Shown here: positions 1 through 8,006 of the stretch, one piece after another
How the letters are laid out: each line of letters opens with the position of its first letter
Position numbering within the stretch: the first letter of the stretch is position 1
From: Lachnospiraceae bacterium
Lineage (GTDB): Bacteria; Bacillota; Clostridia; Lachnospirales; Lachnospiraceae
Length of the DNA: 64,000 nucleotides
NCBI GenBank assembly: GCA_021199655.1
Contig: JAJQHQ010000027.1
Coordinates: 62,332-126,331 of the forward strand
Direction of reading: 5' to 3'
Program-made: the position numbers and the translations under genes
The notes under the pieces: model-generated
Database searches by the model: none
Seen by the model: the letters and a program-made list of their open reading frames with translations, nothing else
Told to the model about the DNA's origin: nothing

Positions 1-131
1 GCTCGTTGACCCTCGAGATTTCCTGCTGCAAGCAGCGCAAATCACTTCGGGTCACTTTCTTACTCGCAGCATAGCTGCTCGTTGACCCTCGAGATTTCCT
101 GCTGCAAGCAGCGCAAATCACTTCGGGTCAC
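1..131. repeat. Tandem hairpin repeat at left edge
   Basis: A 55-base sequence at 1-55 is repeated exactly at 77-131, a period of 76 bases. Each unit can fold: TGACCC near its start pairs with GGGTCA at its end, and GCTGC-AA-GCAGC forms an inner hairpin. The spacer at 64-79 also contains a small CGCAGC/GCTGCT hairpin. The array may continue beyond the window. It is intergenic, downstream of the LysM gene, and no open frame is credible. Function is unknown. Confidence 0.8.
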
Positions 132-160
132 ATTATAAAAAAACGAATTCCTTTTGTCAA

Positions 161-391
161 TCAGCGCAGCTCGCTTCTTTGCGAATTTTTAATGTTTTTT
201 AAGAAATGCTCTCCGCTGCAGTTTTTGGGGATACAGATCTGATCTCCCGGGTGCAGATCGTAGATATCCGCACAGGGATTCGCGTAGATCAGTGAAGAAA
301 CCTTCACATTGTATTGTTTCCCCAGCCGATACAGGGTATCGCCCTCCTCAACTGTATGAATGATGCCATATCTGCTGCATGCTGTCTGCAT
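161..391 (-). CDS. Small LysM-domain protein
   Basis: A 76-residue protein that is almost all one LysM domain (about residues 10-56: HTVEEGDTLYRLGKQYNV, then ANP and HPGDQICIP). LysM binds N-acetylglucosamine-containing glycans such as peptidoglycan or spore cortex. There is no signal peptide or membrane segment, so it either acts in the cytoplasm or mother cell or leaves by another route. The C-terminal 20 residues are basic. A GGGAG ribosome site lies about 10 bases before the ATG at 391. It is transcribed divergently from aroC. A spore role is only a guess, based on the sporulation genes elsewhere in the window. Confidence 0.75.
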   Translation of the reverse strand: MQTACSRYGIIHTVEEGDTLYRLGKQYNVKVSSLIYANPCADIYDLHPGDQICIPKNCSGEHFLKNIKNSQRSELR

Positions 392-464
392 AAGAAAACG
401 CTCCCTGCTGATTGCTATTGTATTATAATATATATGCTTCGCGTCGATAATGGTGAATTTTTTC

Positions 465-494
465 TTGCCAATCAGCGCTTTGATAGACTATACT
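465..494 (+). promoter_or_regulatory. Predicted sigma-A promoter for aroC
   Basis: TTGCCA at 465-470 and TATACT at 489-494 are separated by 18 bases, about 80 bases before the chosen aroC start. Confidence 0.5.
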
Positions 495-574
495 ATATGA
501 AATTTATTAATGAAAGCCGCTTCATGCCAGATCAATTAAATTATCTTCTGGTAATGCGGCAGAATGGAGAAAAA

Positions 575-1705
575 ATGGCAGGTTCTACATTTGGCACTGT
601 TTTTCAGATCAACACATGGGGAGAATCTCACGGAAAAGGCATCGGCGTCGTGATTGACGGCTGTCCGGCCGGAATCCCCCTTATGGAAGAAGATATTCAG
701 ATAGAGCTCAACCGGAGGCGCCCCGGCCAGAACCGTTACACCACGGCGCGTGCGGAAAGCGACCAGGTGGAGATCCTCTCCGGCGTCTTTGAAGGAATTA
801 CGACCGGGACGCCGATCTCGCTGCTCGTACGCAATCAGGATCAGCGTTCCCGCGATTATGGTTCCATCGCTGAACTATACCGCCCCGGGCATGCCGATCA
901 CGGCTATGATGAAAAATACGGAATCCGGGATTACCGCGGAGGAGGCCGTTCCTCCGGGCGCGAGACCATCGGACGCGTAGCTGCCGGCGCGGTCGCTAAG
1001 AAGCTTCTAAAGGAACTTGGCATTTCGGTAAAAGCGTACGTAAGCTCCATCGGACCTGTTGACATCGACCGGAACGCGATCGACTTCTCTTATATAGAAG
1101 AAAGTCCCGTTCGAATGCCGGATCCGGCAGCCTCAAAGAGGGCTCTTGCCTGGCTGGATGACTGCATCCGCTCGCAGGATTCCAGCGGCGGCGCGATTGA
1201 ATGTATCGTGGAAAAGCTTCCTGCCGGGCTTGGCGAGCCCTGCTTCGATAAGCTGGACGCAAATCTGGCAAAAGCTCTGATGTCCATCGGTGCGGTCAAA
1301 GCCGTGGAAATCGGAGACGGCACAGCAGTACGCTATGCGAAGGGTTCCGAAAACAACGACACGTATCTGGAAGATGAAGACGGAGTCCCCTGCAAGGCAA
1401 GCAATCACAGCGGCGGGATCCTCGGAGGCATCAGCGATGGTTCTCCGCTTTTTCTGCGCTGCTCTTTTAAGCCGACTCCTTCGATTGCACAGCCGCAGAG
1501 CATGCTCGGAAAAGACGGAAAATGCCATGTCGAGACCATTCATGGGCGGCATGACCCGATCATCGTAGCCAGAGCCGTTCCCGTAGTGGAAGCGATGACT
1601 GCGATCACTCTGGCCGACCATCTGCTGCTCGCGATGACCTCGCAGATGACCTATGTTAAAAAAATCTGGGGCTGCGATGCACCTGAACACGCTCCGGTTT
1701 CTTGA
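575..1705 (+). CDS. aroC: Chorismate synthase
   Basis: Converts 5-enolpyruvylshikimate-3-phosphate to chorismate with reduced FMN, the last step of the shikimate pathway. The 376-residue product has the family's usual length. It begins MAGSTFGTVFQINTWGESHG, carrying the conserved GESHG motif, and later has RPGHAD, the GGRSSGRETIGRVAAGA segment and the GGISDGSP motif. The frame is open back to 314, but upstream codons are not conserved and would run across the predicted promoter. GGAG at 566-569 lies 5 bases before the ATG at 575. DAHP synthase, the first enzyme of the pathway, is at 33.9 kb and not in the same operon. Confidence 0.95.
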   Translation: MAGSTFGTVFQINTWGESHGKGIGVVIDGCPAGIPLMEEDIQIELNRRRPGQNRYTTARAESDQVEILSGVFEGITTGTPISLLVRNQDQRSRDYGSIAELYRPGHADHGYDEKYGIRDYRGGGRSSGRETIGRVAAGAVAKKLLKELGISVKAYVSSIGPVDIDRNAIDFSYIEESPVRMPDPAASKRALAWLDDCIRSQDSSGGAIECIVEKLPAGLGEPCFDKLDANLAKALMSIGAVKAVEIGDGTAVRYAKGSENNDTYLEDEDGVPCKASNHSGGILGGISDGSPLFLRCSFKPTPSIAQPQSMLGKDGKCHVETIHGRHDPIIVARAVPVVEAMTAITLADHLLLAMTSQMTYVKKIWGCDAPEHAPVS

Positions 1706-1749
1706 CTTATAAAATATGAAATGATAGAATGACAAAAGTGAAAAATTTC

Positions 1750-1776
1750 GTAACTGGTAAAATATGGAACAGTTAC
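1750..1776 (+). repeat. 27-bp dispersed inverted repeat, copy 1
   Basis: Ends GTAACTG and CAGTTAC are perfect inverted repeats of each other; the core differs from consensus. It lies 54 bases upstream of trpS, in the same orientation. The consensus ends are GTAACTG and CAGTTAC with a central GAAGRTACTGAA. Confidence 0.75.
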
Positions 1777-1830
1777 AGAATGTCTCCGGTTCAAAAGACG
1801 GATCGGGGCATATTTTAGGAGGACTTGATT

Positions 1831-2835
1831 ATGATTGGCGATAAGAAAGTACTGTTCAGCGGCATGCAGGCGACCGGCAACCTGACGCTCGGCAATTACC
1901 TCGGTGCTTTAAAGAACTGGGTGTCTTTAAGTGACGAGTACGAATGCTTTTATTCTGTAGTAGATATGCATTCCATCACGATCCGGCAGGATCCGGCTAT
2001 TCTCCGTAAGCGTGCGCGGGCACTTCTGACTTTATATATTGCGGCGGGGCTTGACCCGGAGAAAAACTGCATTTATTATCAGTCCCACGTTTCCGGCCAT
2101 GCGGAGCTTGCATGGATCCTGAACTGCTTTACCTACATGGGCGAGCTGAACCGCATGACCCAGTTCAAGGACAAGGCGGCAAAACACGCGGACAATATCA
2201 ATGCCGGCCTGTTCACCTATCCTGTATTGATGGCGGCGGACATCCTGCTCTATCAGGCGGATGTAGTACCGGTCGGGATTGACCAGATGCAGCATCTCGA
2301 GCTCACAAGAGATCTTGCGCAGCGATTTAACGGGATTTACGGCGACGTGTTCACGATTCCGGAAGCCTACATCGGCAAGGTCGGCGCGAAGATCATGAGT
2401 CTTCAGGATCCATCCAAAAAAATGAGCAAGTCAGATGAGAATCCGAATGGCAGCATCTATCTGATGGATGACCCGGATACCATTCGCCGCAAGTGCAAAC
2501 GCGCAGTCACGGATTCTCTCGGTGAATTCCGTTACAGCGACGAGCAGCCGGGGCTTCACAATCTGATCGATATTTTCTGTGCCTGCACGAACCGGACACC
2601 GAAGGATGTCGTATCCGAGTTTTCCGGAAGCGGTTACGGACAATTCAAGGAAGCGGTCGGCGAAGCGGTCGTCAGTGTCCTCGATCCGCTTCAGAAGCGA
2701 GTGGCAGAGCTGGAAAAGGATAAATCCTACATCGACAGTGTGATCAAAAACAACGCGGAGAAAGCGAATTATTACGCTCAGAAGACCCTCCGCAAGGTAC
2801 AGAAGAAGGTCGGATTTCCTGAAAAAATCCGCTGA
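1831..2835 (+). CDS. trpS: Tryptophanyl-tRNA synthetase
   Basis: Charges tRNA-Trp with tryptophan; class I synthetase of 334 residues, normal for the family. The HIGH-type motif appears as ATGNLTLGNYLGAL near the N-terminus and the KMSKS loop as KKMSKSDENPNGSI around residue 198. The ATG at 1831 sits 8 bases after a perfect AGGAGG at 1817-1822; a TTG two codons earlier is too close to that site. I saw no T-box sequence (AGGGTGGNACCGCG) in the short leader, so tRNA-sensing control is not evident. A 27-bp repeat precedes the gene and a worn copy follows its stop. Confidence 0.96.
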   Translation: MIGDKKVLFSGMQATGNLTLGNYLGALKNWVSLSDEYECFYSVVDMHSITIRQDPAILRKRARALLTLYIAAGLDPEKNCIYYQSHVSGHAELAWILNCFTYMGELNRMTQFKDKAAKHADNINAGLFTYPVLMAADILLYQADVVPVGIDQMQHLELTRDLAQRFNGIYGDVFTIPEAYIGKVGAKIMSLQDPSKKMSKSDENPNGSIYLMDDPDTIRRKCKRAVTDSLGEFRYSDEQPGLHNLIDIFCACTNRTPKDVVSEFSGSGYGQFKEAVGEAVVSVLDPLQKRVAELEKDKSYIDSVIKNNAEKANYYAQKTLRKVQKKVGFPEKIR

Positions 2836-2836
2836 C

Positions 2837-2863
2837 GTAACTGCTCCGTACCTACACAATTAT
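2837..2863 (-). repeat. 27-bp dispersed repeat, degenerate copy 2
   Basis: Starts one base after the trpS stop codon. One end is intact (GTAACTG on the plus strand), the core GTACC matches, and the other end is decayed to CAATTAT. Confidence 0.5.
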
Positions 2864-2897
2864 CCACTAACTACTAAAATTGAAAACCTTACAAATC

Positions 2898-2940
2898 AGC
2901 GCCGTCCAGTTACGAAAAAGTACTTCGCATGGGCGGCGCC
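2898..2940. terminator. Long GC hairpin between converging genes
   Basis: GCGCCGTCC at 2899-2907 pairs with GGGCGGCGC at 2931-2939, including a G-T pair. The loop holds CAGTTAC and GTACTTCGC, resembling parts of the 27-bp repeat. It lies between trpS and the converging pseudouridine synthase gene and could end transcription from either side, although the T-tract is weak. Confidence 0.45.
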
Positions 2941-2949
2941 ATCAGTCTG

Positions 2950-4158
2950 CTATTTTGTTTTCAGTTTCTGATATATCTCAAGAAGCCGCCGCATATCCGG
3001 CGGCATTTTGCTTTCAAAAACAAGAGGTTCTCCCGTGATGGGATGCGCAAATGCAAGCCTGTGCGCATGCAGCATCTGCCGCGGCGCCAGATTACAGACA
3101 GACTCCGGGTTGTAGAGAAAATCTCCCGGCAGCGGATGGCCGATGGACTTCATGTGGACACGGATCTGATGCGTTCTCCCGGTTTCCAGACGAACGTTTG
3201 CCAGAGAAATCTCCTGCGGAGCACATCCCACTGACACCGCATCAGATTTAAGGCCGGACAGATTCCCGCCCTGAAAAGTCTCTTCAGATGTCTCATACGG
3301 CATTCGATACACCCCCAGTCTCTGATAATGCGTCACCGCCCGCTCTCCGTGCTCCCAATCCACACAGCGCATCAGCGCGGAACCCGGACATCTGGCAATC
3401 GGCGCATCAATAGTCCCTTCTTCCGGCAGAATGCCGTCCGTAATTGCAAGATACTCCCTGTGTATCTGCCTTTTCGATGAATACGAGGAAAGGATTGCAC
3501 CGCTCAGGGCGTTTTTAGCGATCAGCACCAGACCTGTCGTATCGCGGTCCAGGCGGGTAATGCAGCGAAATGTAAACGCCTGCTTCTGCGAGGCATAGTA
3601 GTACATCACCGCGTTCGCCAGCGTATTTTCATAGTTTCCCATCGACGGATGTACCGGCATGTCGCCGGGCTTATCCACGACCAGTACATCCTCGTCCTCA
3701 TAAACAACGGATATTGGCAGCGAAACCGCACTGATCCGGTCGGAATTCTCCGTCTCTTCCACCCGGACCGTGATCACATCCCCTGTACTTAACGGCTGGT
3801 TTGCATACGCCCATTCCCCGTTTTTCAAAATACCGTGATCCGTGTGTTTCAGATGCGTGAGAACATGGTGCGAACAGCCTTTGTCACGAAGAAACTGTTC
3901 GATCGTAAGCTGCGGCCCGCGGTTCCTGTTCTTACGCTCCTTAATAAAACCGTCCTGTTCCTGCGCCGGTTTGACGCTGCTGCAGTCCGTCTTCTGAACA
4001 GTCCATGATACCGTCCTTACCGCGGCGGCTGCATGTTCCATTGTTCTTATGGTTGCGGCCGCGCGTTCCATCATTTCTCCAGGCATAGTTCCTGTCACAT
4101 CTGTTTCCACAGCTGTTTCAATCTCTCTTCCCTTATCTGTTTCTGCATCTTTACTCAC
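2950..4158 (-). CDS. RluA-family 23S rRNA pseudouridine synthase
   Basis: Isomerises specific uridines in RNA, probably 23S rRNA. The catalytic motif is TRLDRDTTGL, with the essential Asp near residue 204, and the family's second signature appears as LETGRTHQIRVHMKSIGHP. An S4-like RNA-binding region spans about 83-145. The start is a GTG overlapping the stop of the upstream flavin reductase-like gene (GTGA), so the two are translationally coupled. Residues 1-80 are an Ala/Glu/Thr-rich, low-complexity extension unlike the family, and a start further inside cannot be excluded. A Gly/Ser-rich insert near residues 315-340 also makes it longer than usual. I cannot tell which RluA subgroup it belongs to. 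Confidence 0.88.
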   Translation of the reverse strand: MSKDAETDKGREIETAVETDVTGTMPGEMMERAAATIRTMEHAAAAVRTVSWTVQKTDCSSVKPAQEQDGFIKERKNRNRGPQLTIEQFLRDKGCSHHVLTHLKHTDHGILKNGEWAYANQPLSTGDVITVRVEETENSDRISAVSLPISVVYEDEDVLVVDKPGDMPVHPSMGNYENTLANAVMYYYASQKQAFTFRCITRLDRDTTGLVLIAKNALSGAILSSYSSKRQIHREYLAITDGILPEEGTIDAPIARCPGSALMRCVDWEHGERAVTHYQRLGVYRMPYETSEETFQGGNLSGLKSDAVSVGCAPQEISLANVRLETGRTHQIRVHMKSIGHPLPGDFLYNPESVCNLAPRQMLHAHRLAFAHPITGEPLVFESKMPPDMRRLLEIYQKLKTK

Positions 4159-4664
4159 TGTTCTTTCACAAGCACCTTCTCGATCTCGCAGATATAGAGA
4201 GTGTGATAATCCTTCTGCGGATAGCAGTCCGCCTCTGTTTTTTTATCCAGAAATGCCGCCGGATCGTATGGCTGCGCAAACAGCTTCCGGCAGATCATGC
4301 TGATCCTTGCCTCCTCAAAGTACGGTGTCTCTCCATCCCGCAGGACCGTCAGTCCTGTTTTTGCGATCTTGTCCTCATCGCGTCCGGACACGGAGCCAAG
4401 ATACCCATATTGTTTTTTATAACCATCCGGAAGCACGGAGATGGACAGCGTCTCCGAACTGTCAATGAATTCTTTCGTATAGCGCTGCGGGCGAATCACC
4501 AGAAACGCAACATTCTTTCCCCACATCACACCGAGTCCGCCCCAGGAAGCGGTCATCGTATTGCACGTACCGTCCGGTTTGCCTGCCGTGACCAGAAGCC
4601 ATTGGTTTCCGATCAGATCAAATACATTTTCCTTCAGTTCTGTCGGCTTTATTTCCTGAAACAT
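4155..4664 (-). CDS. Flavin reductase-like FMN-binding protein
   Basis: A 169-residue protein of the flavin reductase-like split-barrel family. Visible features are the N-terminal NQWLLVTAGKPDGTCNTMTA, the SWGGLGVMW segment typical of FMN binding, and RPQRYTKEFI. Members bind FMN and reduce flavin or small substrates with NAD(P)H, but the substrate cannot be read from sequence. AAAGGAGG lies just ahead of the ATG at 4664. Its stop overlaps the start of the pseudouridine synthase gene by 4 bases, so the two share a transcript, without an obvious functional link. Confidence 0.85.
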   Translation of the reverse strand: MFQEIKPTELKENVFDLIGNQWLLVTAGKPDGTCNTMTASWGGLGVMWGKNVAFLVIRPQRYTKEFIDSSETLSISVLPDGYKKQYGYLGSVSGRDEDKIAKTGLTVLRDGETPYFEEARISMICRKLFAQPYDPAAFLDKKTEADCYPQKDYHTLYICEIEKVLVKEQ

Positions 4665-4766
4665 CTTAAAGTCCTCCTTTTTTTCGTCTGTTGAAATTTA
4701 TTTTACCGCAACCCTTTTCTCCTTGCAACGGCTAATTCTGCTTTTCTGAACTGTTGGCAAATTTAC

Positions 4767-4794
4767 TTGCAATCCGATTGAGATGTGTTAGAAT
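4767..4794 (+). promoter_or_regulatory. Predicted sigma-A promoter for eda
   Basis: TTGCAA at 4767-4772 and TAGAAT at 4789-4794, spacing 16, about 58 bases before the eda start. Confidence 0.45.
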
Positions 4795-4851
4795 GAAAAC
4801 AACTGAGTATGGAACATAAAAATATTAGAATTATAAAGGAGATTGATAAAA

Positions 4852-5493
4852 ATGAACGATGAAATGAGTATCAGGATTCAGAAAATGGGAGTAGTCCCGG
4901 TGGTTGTACTGGAAGACGCAGCAGACGCGGCACCGCTGGCAAAGGCGCTCTGTGAGGGCGGCCTTCCGTGTGCTGAGGTCACATTCCGCACCGCTGCTGC
5001 TGAGGAAAGCATCCGCATCATGGCGCAGGCCTATCCGGATATGCTGATCGGTGCAGGCACTGTACTCACCACAGATCAGGTCGACCGCGCGACAGCGGCG
5101 GGTGCAAAATTTATCGTAAGCCCCGGCTTCGACCCGGAAATCGTTGACTACTGTCTTGCAAAACAGATTCCGGTATTTCCGGGATGTGTAACCCCTTCCG
5201 AAGTTGCGCAGGCTGTGAAGCGCGGACTGAAGGTTGTAAAATTTTTCCCGGCAGAGTCTTTCGGCGGCGTGAATACCGTCAAGGCTCTCTCCGCCCCCTA
5301 TGTAGGGCTGAAATTCATGCCCACCGGAGGTGTGAACGCGGGGAATCTTAAGAGCTATCTCACCTGCCCGGCAATCATTGCCTGCGGCGGCAGCTGGATG
5401 GTAAAAGGTTCTCTGGTCAAAGAGGGAAAATTTGATGAGATACGCAGTATGACTGCAGAAGCAGCTGCACTCGTGAAAGAAATCCGCGCCTGA
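4852..5493 (+). CDS. eda: KDPG/KHG aldolase
   Basis: Class I aldolase that splits 2-keto-3-deoxy-6-phosphogluconate to pyruvate and glyceraldehyde-3-phosphate; many members also use 4-hydroxy-2-oxoglutarate. The 213-residue TIM barrel shows CAEVTFRT (Glu acid/base region), GAGTVLT, SPGFDPEIV, FPGCVTPSE, and the Schiff-base Lys in LKVVKFFPAE. Glycine-rich phosphate-binding GGVN and ACGGSWMV follow. AAGGAG at 4836-4841 supports the ATG at 4852 over a TTG three codons earlier. The next gene is a 6-phosphogluconolactonase homologue, which suggests sugar-acid catabolism, but no edd dehydratase or kinase lies nearby. Confidence 0.93.
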   Translation: MNDEMSIRIQKMGVVPVVVLEDAADAAPLAKALCEGGLPCAEVTFRTAAAEESIRIMAQAYPDMLIGAGTVLTTDQVDRATAAGAKFIVSPGFDPEIVDYCLAKQIPVFPGCVTPSEVAQAVKRGLKVVKFFPAESFGGVNTVKALSAPYVGLKFMPTGGVNAGNLKSYLTCPAIIACGGSWMVKGSLVKEGKFDEIRSMTAEAAALVKEIRA

Positions 5494-5620
5494 ACCTTTC
5501 CGGGATCTTCAGGGCACAGTATTCAATGCGGTTCATCTGTCAGGGCCGTTCGTTTGCCCGGACAGTTCTGACTCCGTATTTTGCAATAAATCCGCAGGCA
5601 TAAAAAGGAGGACCACTGCA

Positions 5621-6682
5621 ATGGCAGAGCAGGAAAAATATGTGGCATACGTTGGCACTTACACACATGGCAGCAGTATCGGTATCCACATTTATGATCT
5701 TGACGTGGAAGCCGGTTATATGACAGAACGGGAGGTCATCCCGGTCAACAACGCGTCCCATATGACCAAATCTTACAACGGACAATACCTCTACTCCATC
5801 GCTGATGAAGGCGTGGAGGTGCTGAAAATCCTGCCGGACGGCGGGCTTTCTTCCATCAATAAAGTCGGCATAGACGGAATGCGCGGCTGCTATCTTTCCG
5901 CAGATCGTTCCGGCAAATTCTTATTTGTCGGCGGCTACCATGACGCAAAGGTTACCGTCGTTCACACGCATAAGACCGGCCGTCTGGGTTCCGTCATGGA
6001 CGGCGTATTTCACAAAGGGCTGGGGCTCGGCAGCGTTGCGGGACGCAATTTCCTCCCGCACGTCACCTGCGTGATCCCCACGCCGGATAATAAATATCTC
6101 TGTGCGGTGGACAACGGCATTGATCAGGTAAAGATCTATGATGTCAACGCAAAGACCGGTAAGCTCAAGCTCTTTGATATTCTGCGGTGTAAGCTGGATT
6201 CCGGACCGCGGCTTCTGACCTTCAGCAAGGATGGACGTTTTGCGTACATCAATTGCGACTTGACAAACGAAATCTGTGTGTACCGCTATGACGGTGCCGG
6301 AAAATCTCCGGAGTTCGAACTGCTTCAGACCGTTTCCTGTCTTCGCGACACGACTTCACGAGGCAGCGCTTCCTGCGGCATGAAAATTGCGCCGAGCGGC
6401 AAATATCTCTATACATCCAACGCAGGCGAGAACACCGTTGCCGTATTTTCCATCGATCAGGAGACCGGGCTTCTCACCATGCTCTGCTGTCTTCCGATCA
6501 GCGGTGAATATCCAAAGGATCTGGATGTGTTCCCGGGCGAGCGCACACTTGTCGTATTGAATCACGAGACCAATGAGATTCGCTTTTTCACTATTGATTA
6601 CGAGAAAAAACTGCTCGTCATGAAAGGACGGCCGCTGCAGATCGACACACCGAACTGCATTCTTATTTCAAAGGTAGAGTAA
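5621..6682 (+). CDS. pgl: 6-phosphogluconolactonase-like beta-propeller protein
   Basis: A 353-residue protein of the lactonase (YbhE/Pgl) family, a seven-bladed beta-propeller that hydrolyses 6-phosphogluconolactone to 6-phosphogluconate. Repeating blade signatures are visible: YVGTYTHGSSIGIHIY near the start, YLYSIADEG, KFLFVGGYHD, PHVTCVIPTPDNKYLCAVD, and IAPSGKYLYTSNAGENTVAVF. AAAAGGAGG precedes the ATG at 5621. It lies 127 bases after eda, probably on the same transcript, and ends at a strong terminator. Substrate specificity within this family varies, so the 6PGL assignment is likely but not proven. The symbol is used in the YbhE sense, not for the unrelated DevB family. Confidence 0.8.
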   Translation: MAEQEKYVAYVGTYTHGSSIGIHIYDLDVEAGYMTEREVIPVNNASHMTKSYNGQYLYSIADEGVEVLKILPDGGLSSINKVGIDGMRGCYLSADRSGKFLFVGGYHDAKVTVVHTHKTGRLGSVMDGVFHKGLGLGSVAGRNFLPHVTCVIPTPDNKYLCAVDNGIDQVKIYDVNAKTGKLKLFDILRCKLDSGPRLLTFSKDGRFAYINCDLTNEICVYRYDGAGKSPEFELLQTVSCLRDTTSRGSASCGMKIAPSGKYLYTSNAGENTVAVFSIDQETGLLTMLCCLPISGEYPKDLDVFPGERTLVVLNHETNEIRFFTIDYEKKLLVMKGRPLQIDTPNCILISKVE

Positions 6683-6700
6683 CTTCTGACTGAAATGAAA

Positions 6701-6738
6701 GACCACGCATTCTGCAATGGCTGATGCGTGGTCTTTTT
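6701..6738 (+). terminator. Rho-independent terminator after pgl
   Basis: GACCACGCAT pairs with ATGCGTGGTC across a 13-base loop, followed by TTTTT. Confidence 0.9.
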
Positions 6739-6740
6739 AT

Positions 6741-6920
6741 GCGCACGGCCGCGAAAGGAAGTTAGTGGCTTTGCCACTCGCGGCCGGCGCGGGCGAGTAA
6801 GAGCCGTCAAGCCGCCTCCTACTCGATCGCAGAGGTGTGTAAGGAACCGGACAGCCGTACTCTTCGGTTCTGCAGCTAATTCCGCATACAGGAAATCAGG
6901 CAGCTTGCCTGCCCGCAGCT
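6741..6920. repeat. Multi-hairpin segment between converging genes
   Basis: Contains nested stems: GGCCGCGA with TCGCGGCC outside, AGTGGC-TTT-GCCACT inside. Further short pairings such as GAGTA/TACTC follow. There is no credible reading frame. It resembles in style the nested-hairpin modules at 25.2 and 46.3 kb but does not share their sequence. Confidence 0.5.
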
Positions 6921-6921
6921 C

Positions 6922-7797
6922 TTAAATTACTTCATTCATGCTGCCGGACCGGTAACCTCGCAGGTCAAGCGTCACATAAGTAAAACCGAACGACTGCAGC
7001 TTTGTGTAGATCATCTCCCGCAATTGTTCCTTCATCAGTCTTTCAAAGTCCTGCGGTAAAATCTCGATTCTGGCAATTTTCCCATGGATCCGCACACGTA
7101 CCTGACGAAAGCCAAGATCGATCAGCAGCTGTTCCGCTTTATCAATCATGGCCAGCTTCTCTTCACTGATCGTCTCTCCGTACGGGAAGCGGCTGGCCAG
7201 GCAGGCAAAGGACGGTTTATCCCAGGTCGGCAGCCCCATATCTTTCGAAAGGATCCGGATATCCGATTTTGTCAGATTGGCCAGACGCAGCGGACTTTTG
7301 ATCCCCAGCTCACGGATTGCCTGCAGACCCGGCCGATAGTCACCAAGGTCATCCAGATTGGAGCCTTCTACTACCTCACTGATGCCATTTTCCCATGCGA
7401 TCTTCTGCATGGACTCAAATAATTCATGCTTGCACAGATAACACCGATTCTTCGGGTTCTCTCTGAAGCCCTCGATGTTCAGTTCATCCGTCTCGCAGAT
7501 GATCTGACGGATGCCATTCTCCTCACAAAAGGCAACCGCTTCCTGCAGCTCCCGAGCCGGGAACGAGCATGATTTCGCTGTGATGGCAATTGCCTTTTCT
7601 CCCAGCACATCATATGCCGTTTTCAGCAAAAAAGTGGAATCAACGCCGCCGGAAAATGCTACCGCGACACTGCCGAAGCCCTCTAATATCTGTTTCAGTT
7701 CCTGATATTTCTGTTCGAGTGATTCCATCTCTTCCAGAGATTTTTCTACTGTTCTTCCACTGCGGCCCTGTTCATCCGCTTTCTGAAATTGTTTCAT
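6922..7797 (-). CDS. larE: LarE-type ATP-dependent sulfur transferase
   Basis: PP-loop ATP pyrophosphatase of the LarE family, which adenylates and sulfurates the nicotinic-acid-derived precursor of the nickel-pincer cofactor of lactate racemase. The P-loop is AFSGGVDST (about 47-55). Three cysteines are seen, Cys119 and Cys122 in NRCYLCK and Cys199 in PSFACLASR. LarE proteins with three such cysteines are known to use a [4Fe-4S] cluster and not a sacrificial cysteine; I infer that type here. The ATG at 7797 has an AGAAGGAC ribosome site; the longer frame would run through a 27-bp repeat. No larA, larB or larC is nearby. Confidence 0.88.
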   Translation of the reverse strand: MKQFQKADEQGRSGRTVEKSLEEMESLEQKYQELKQILEGFGSVAVAFSGGVDSTFLLKTAYDVLGEKAIAITAKSCSFPARELQEAVAFCEENGIRQIICETDELNIEGFRENPKNRCYLCKHELFESMQKIAWENGISEVVEGSNLDDLGDYRPGLQAIRELGIKSPLRLANLTKSDIRILSKDMGLPTWDKPSFACLASRFPYGETISEEKLAMIDKAEQLLIDLGFRQVRVRIHGKIARIEILPQDFERLMKEQLREMIYTKLQSFGFTYVTLDLRGYRSGSMNEVI

Positions 7798-7833
7798 ATA
7801 TTCTGTCCTTCTTTCTATATTATATAAGCATAC

Positions 7834-7860
7834 GCAGCTGCGAAGATACTGAGCAGTTAC
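7834..7860 (+). repeat. 27-bp dispersed repeat, copy 3
   Basis: Ends are GCAGCTG and CAGTTAC with the conserved core CGAAGATACTGA. It lies 36 bases upstream of the larE start, in opposite orientation to larE, and ahead of the promoter of the AI-2E gene. Confidence 0.8.
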
Positions 7861-7949
7861 AGGCATACTATCACATATTTGAATGCAAAAAGCAATATAT
7901 TTCTTTTCAGTTCATCTGCTCAACTTTCTCCACATCAGCAGAAAACTCA

Positions 7950-7978
7950 TTGCAATCCGAAAAACCATGCGTTATAAT
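7950..7978 (+). promoter_or_regulatory. Predicted sigma-A promoter for AI-2E transporter and luxS
   Basis: TTGCAA at 7950-7955 and a perfect TATAAT at 7973-7978, spacing 17, about 28 bases before the start codon. Confidence 0.75.
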
Positions 7979-8006
7979 CACTGCGGAAAGGACAGGAACA
8001 ATCTTT

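Noticed and set aside
314..574. Long upstream extension of the aroC frame
   Set aside because: It overlaps the LysM gene and the predicted promoter, is not conserved, and the family starts at the ATG at 575.
7590..8006. Extended N-terminus of the AI-2E transporter
   Set aside because: It runs antisense through larE and across the TTGCAA/TATAAT promoter; the conserved protein begins at 8007.
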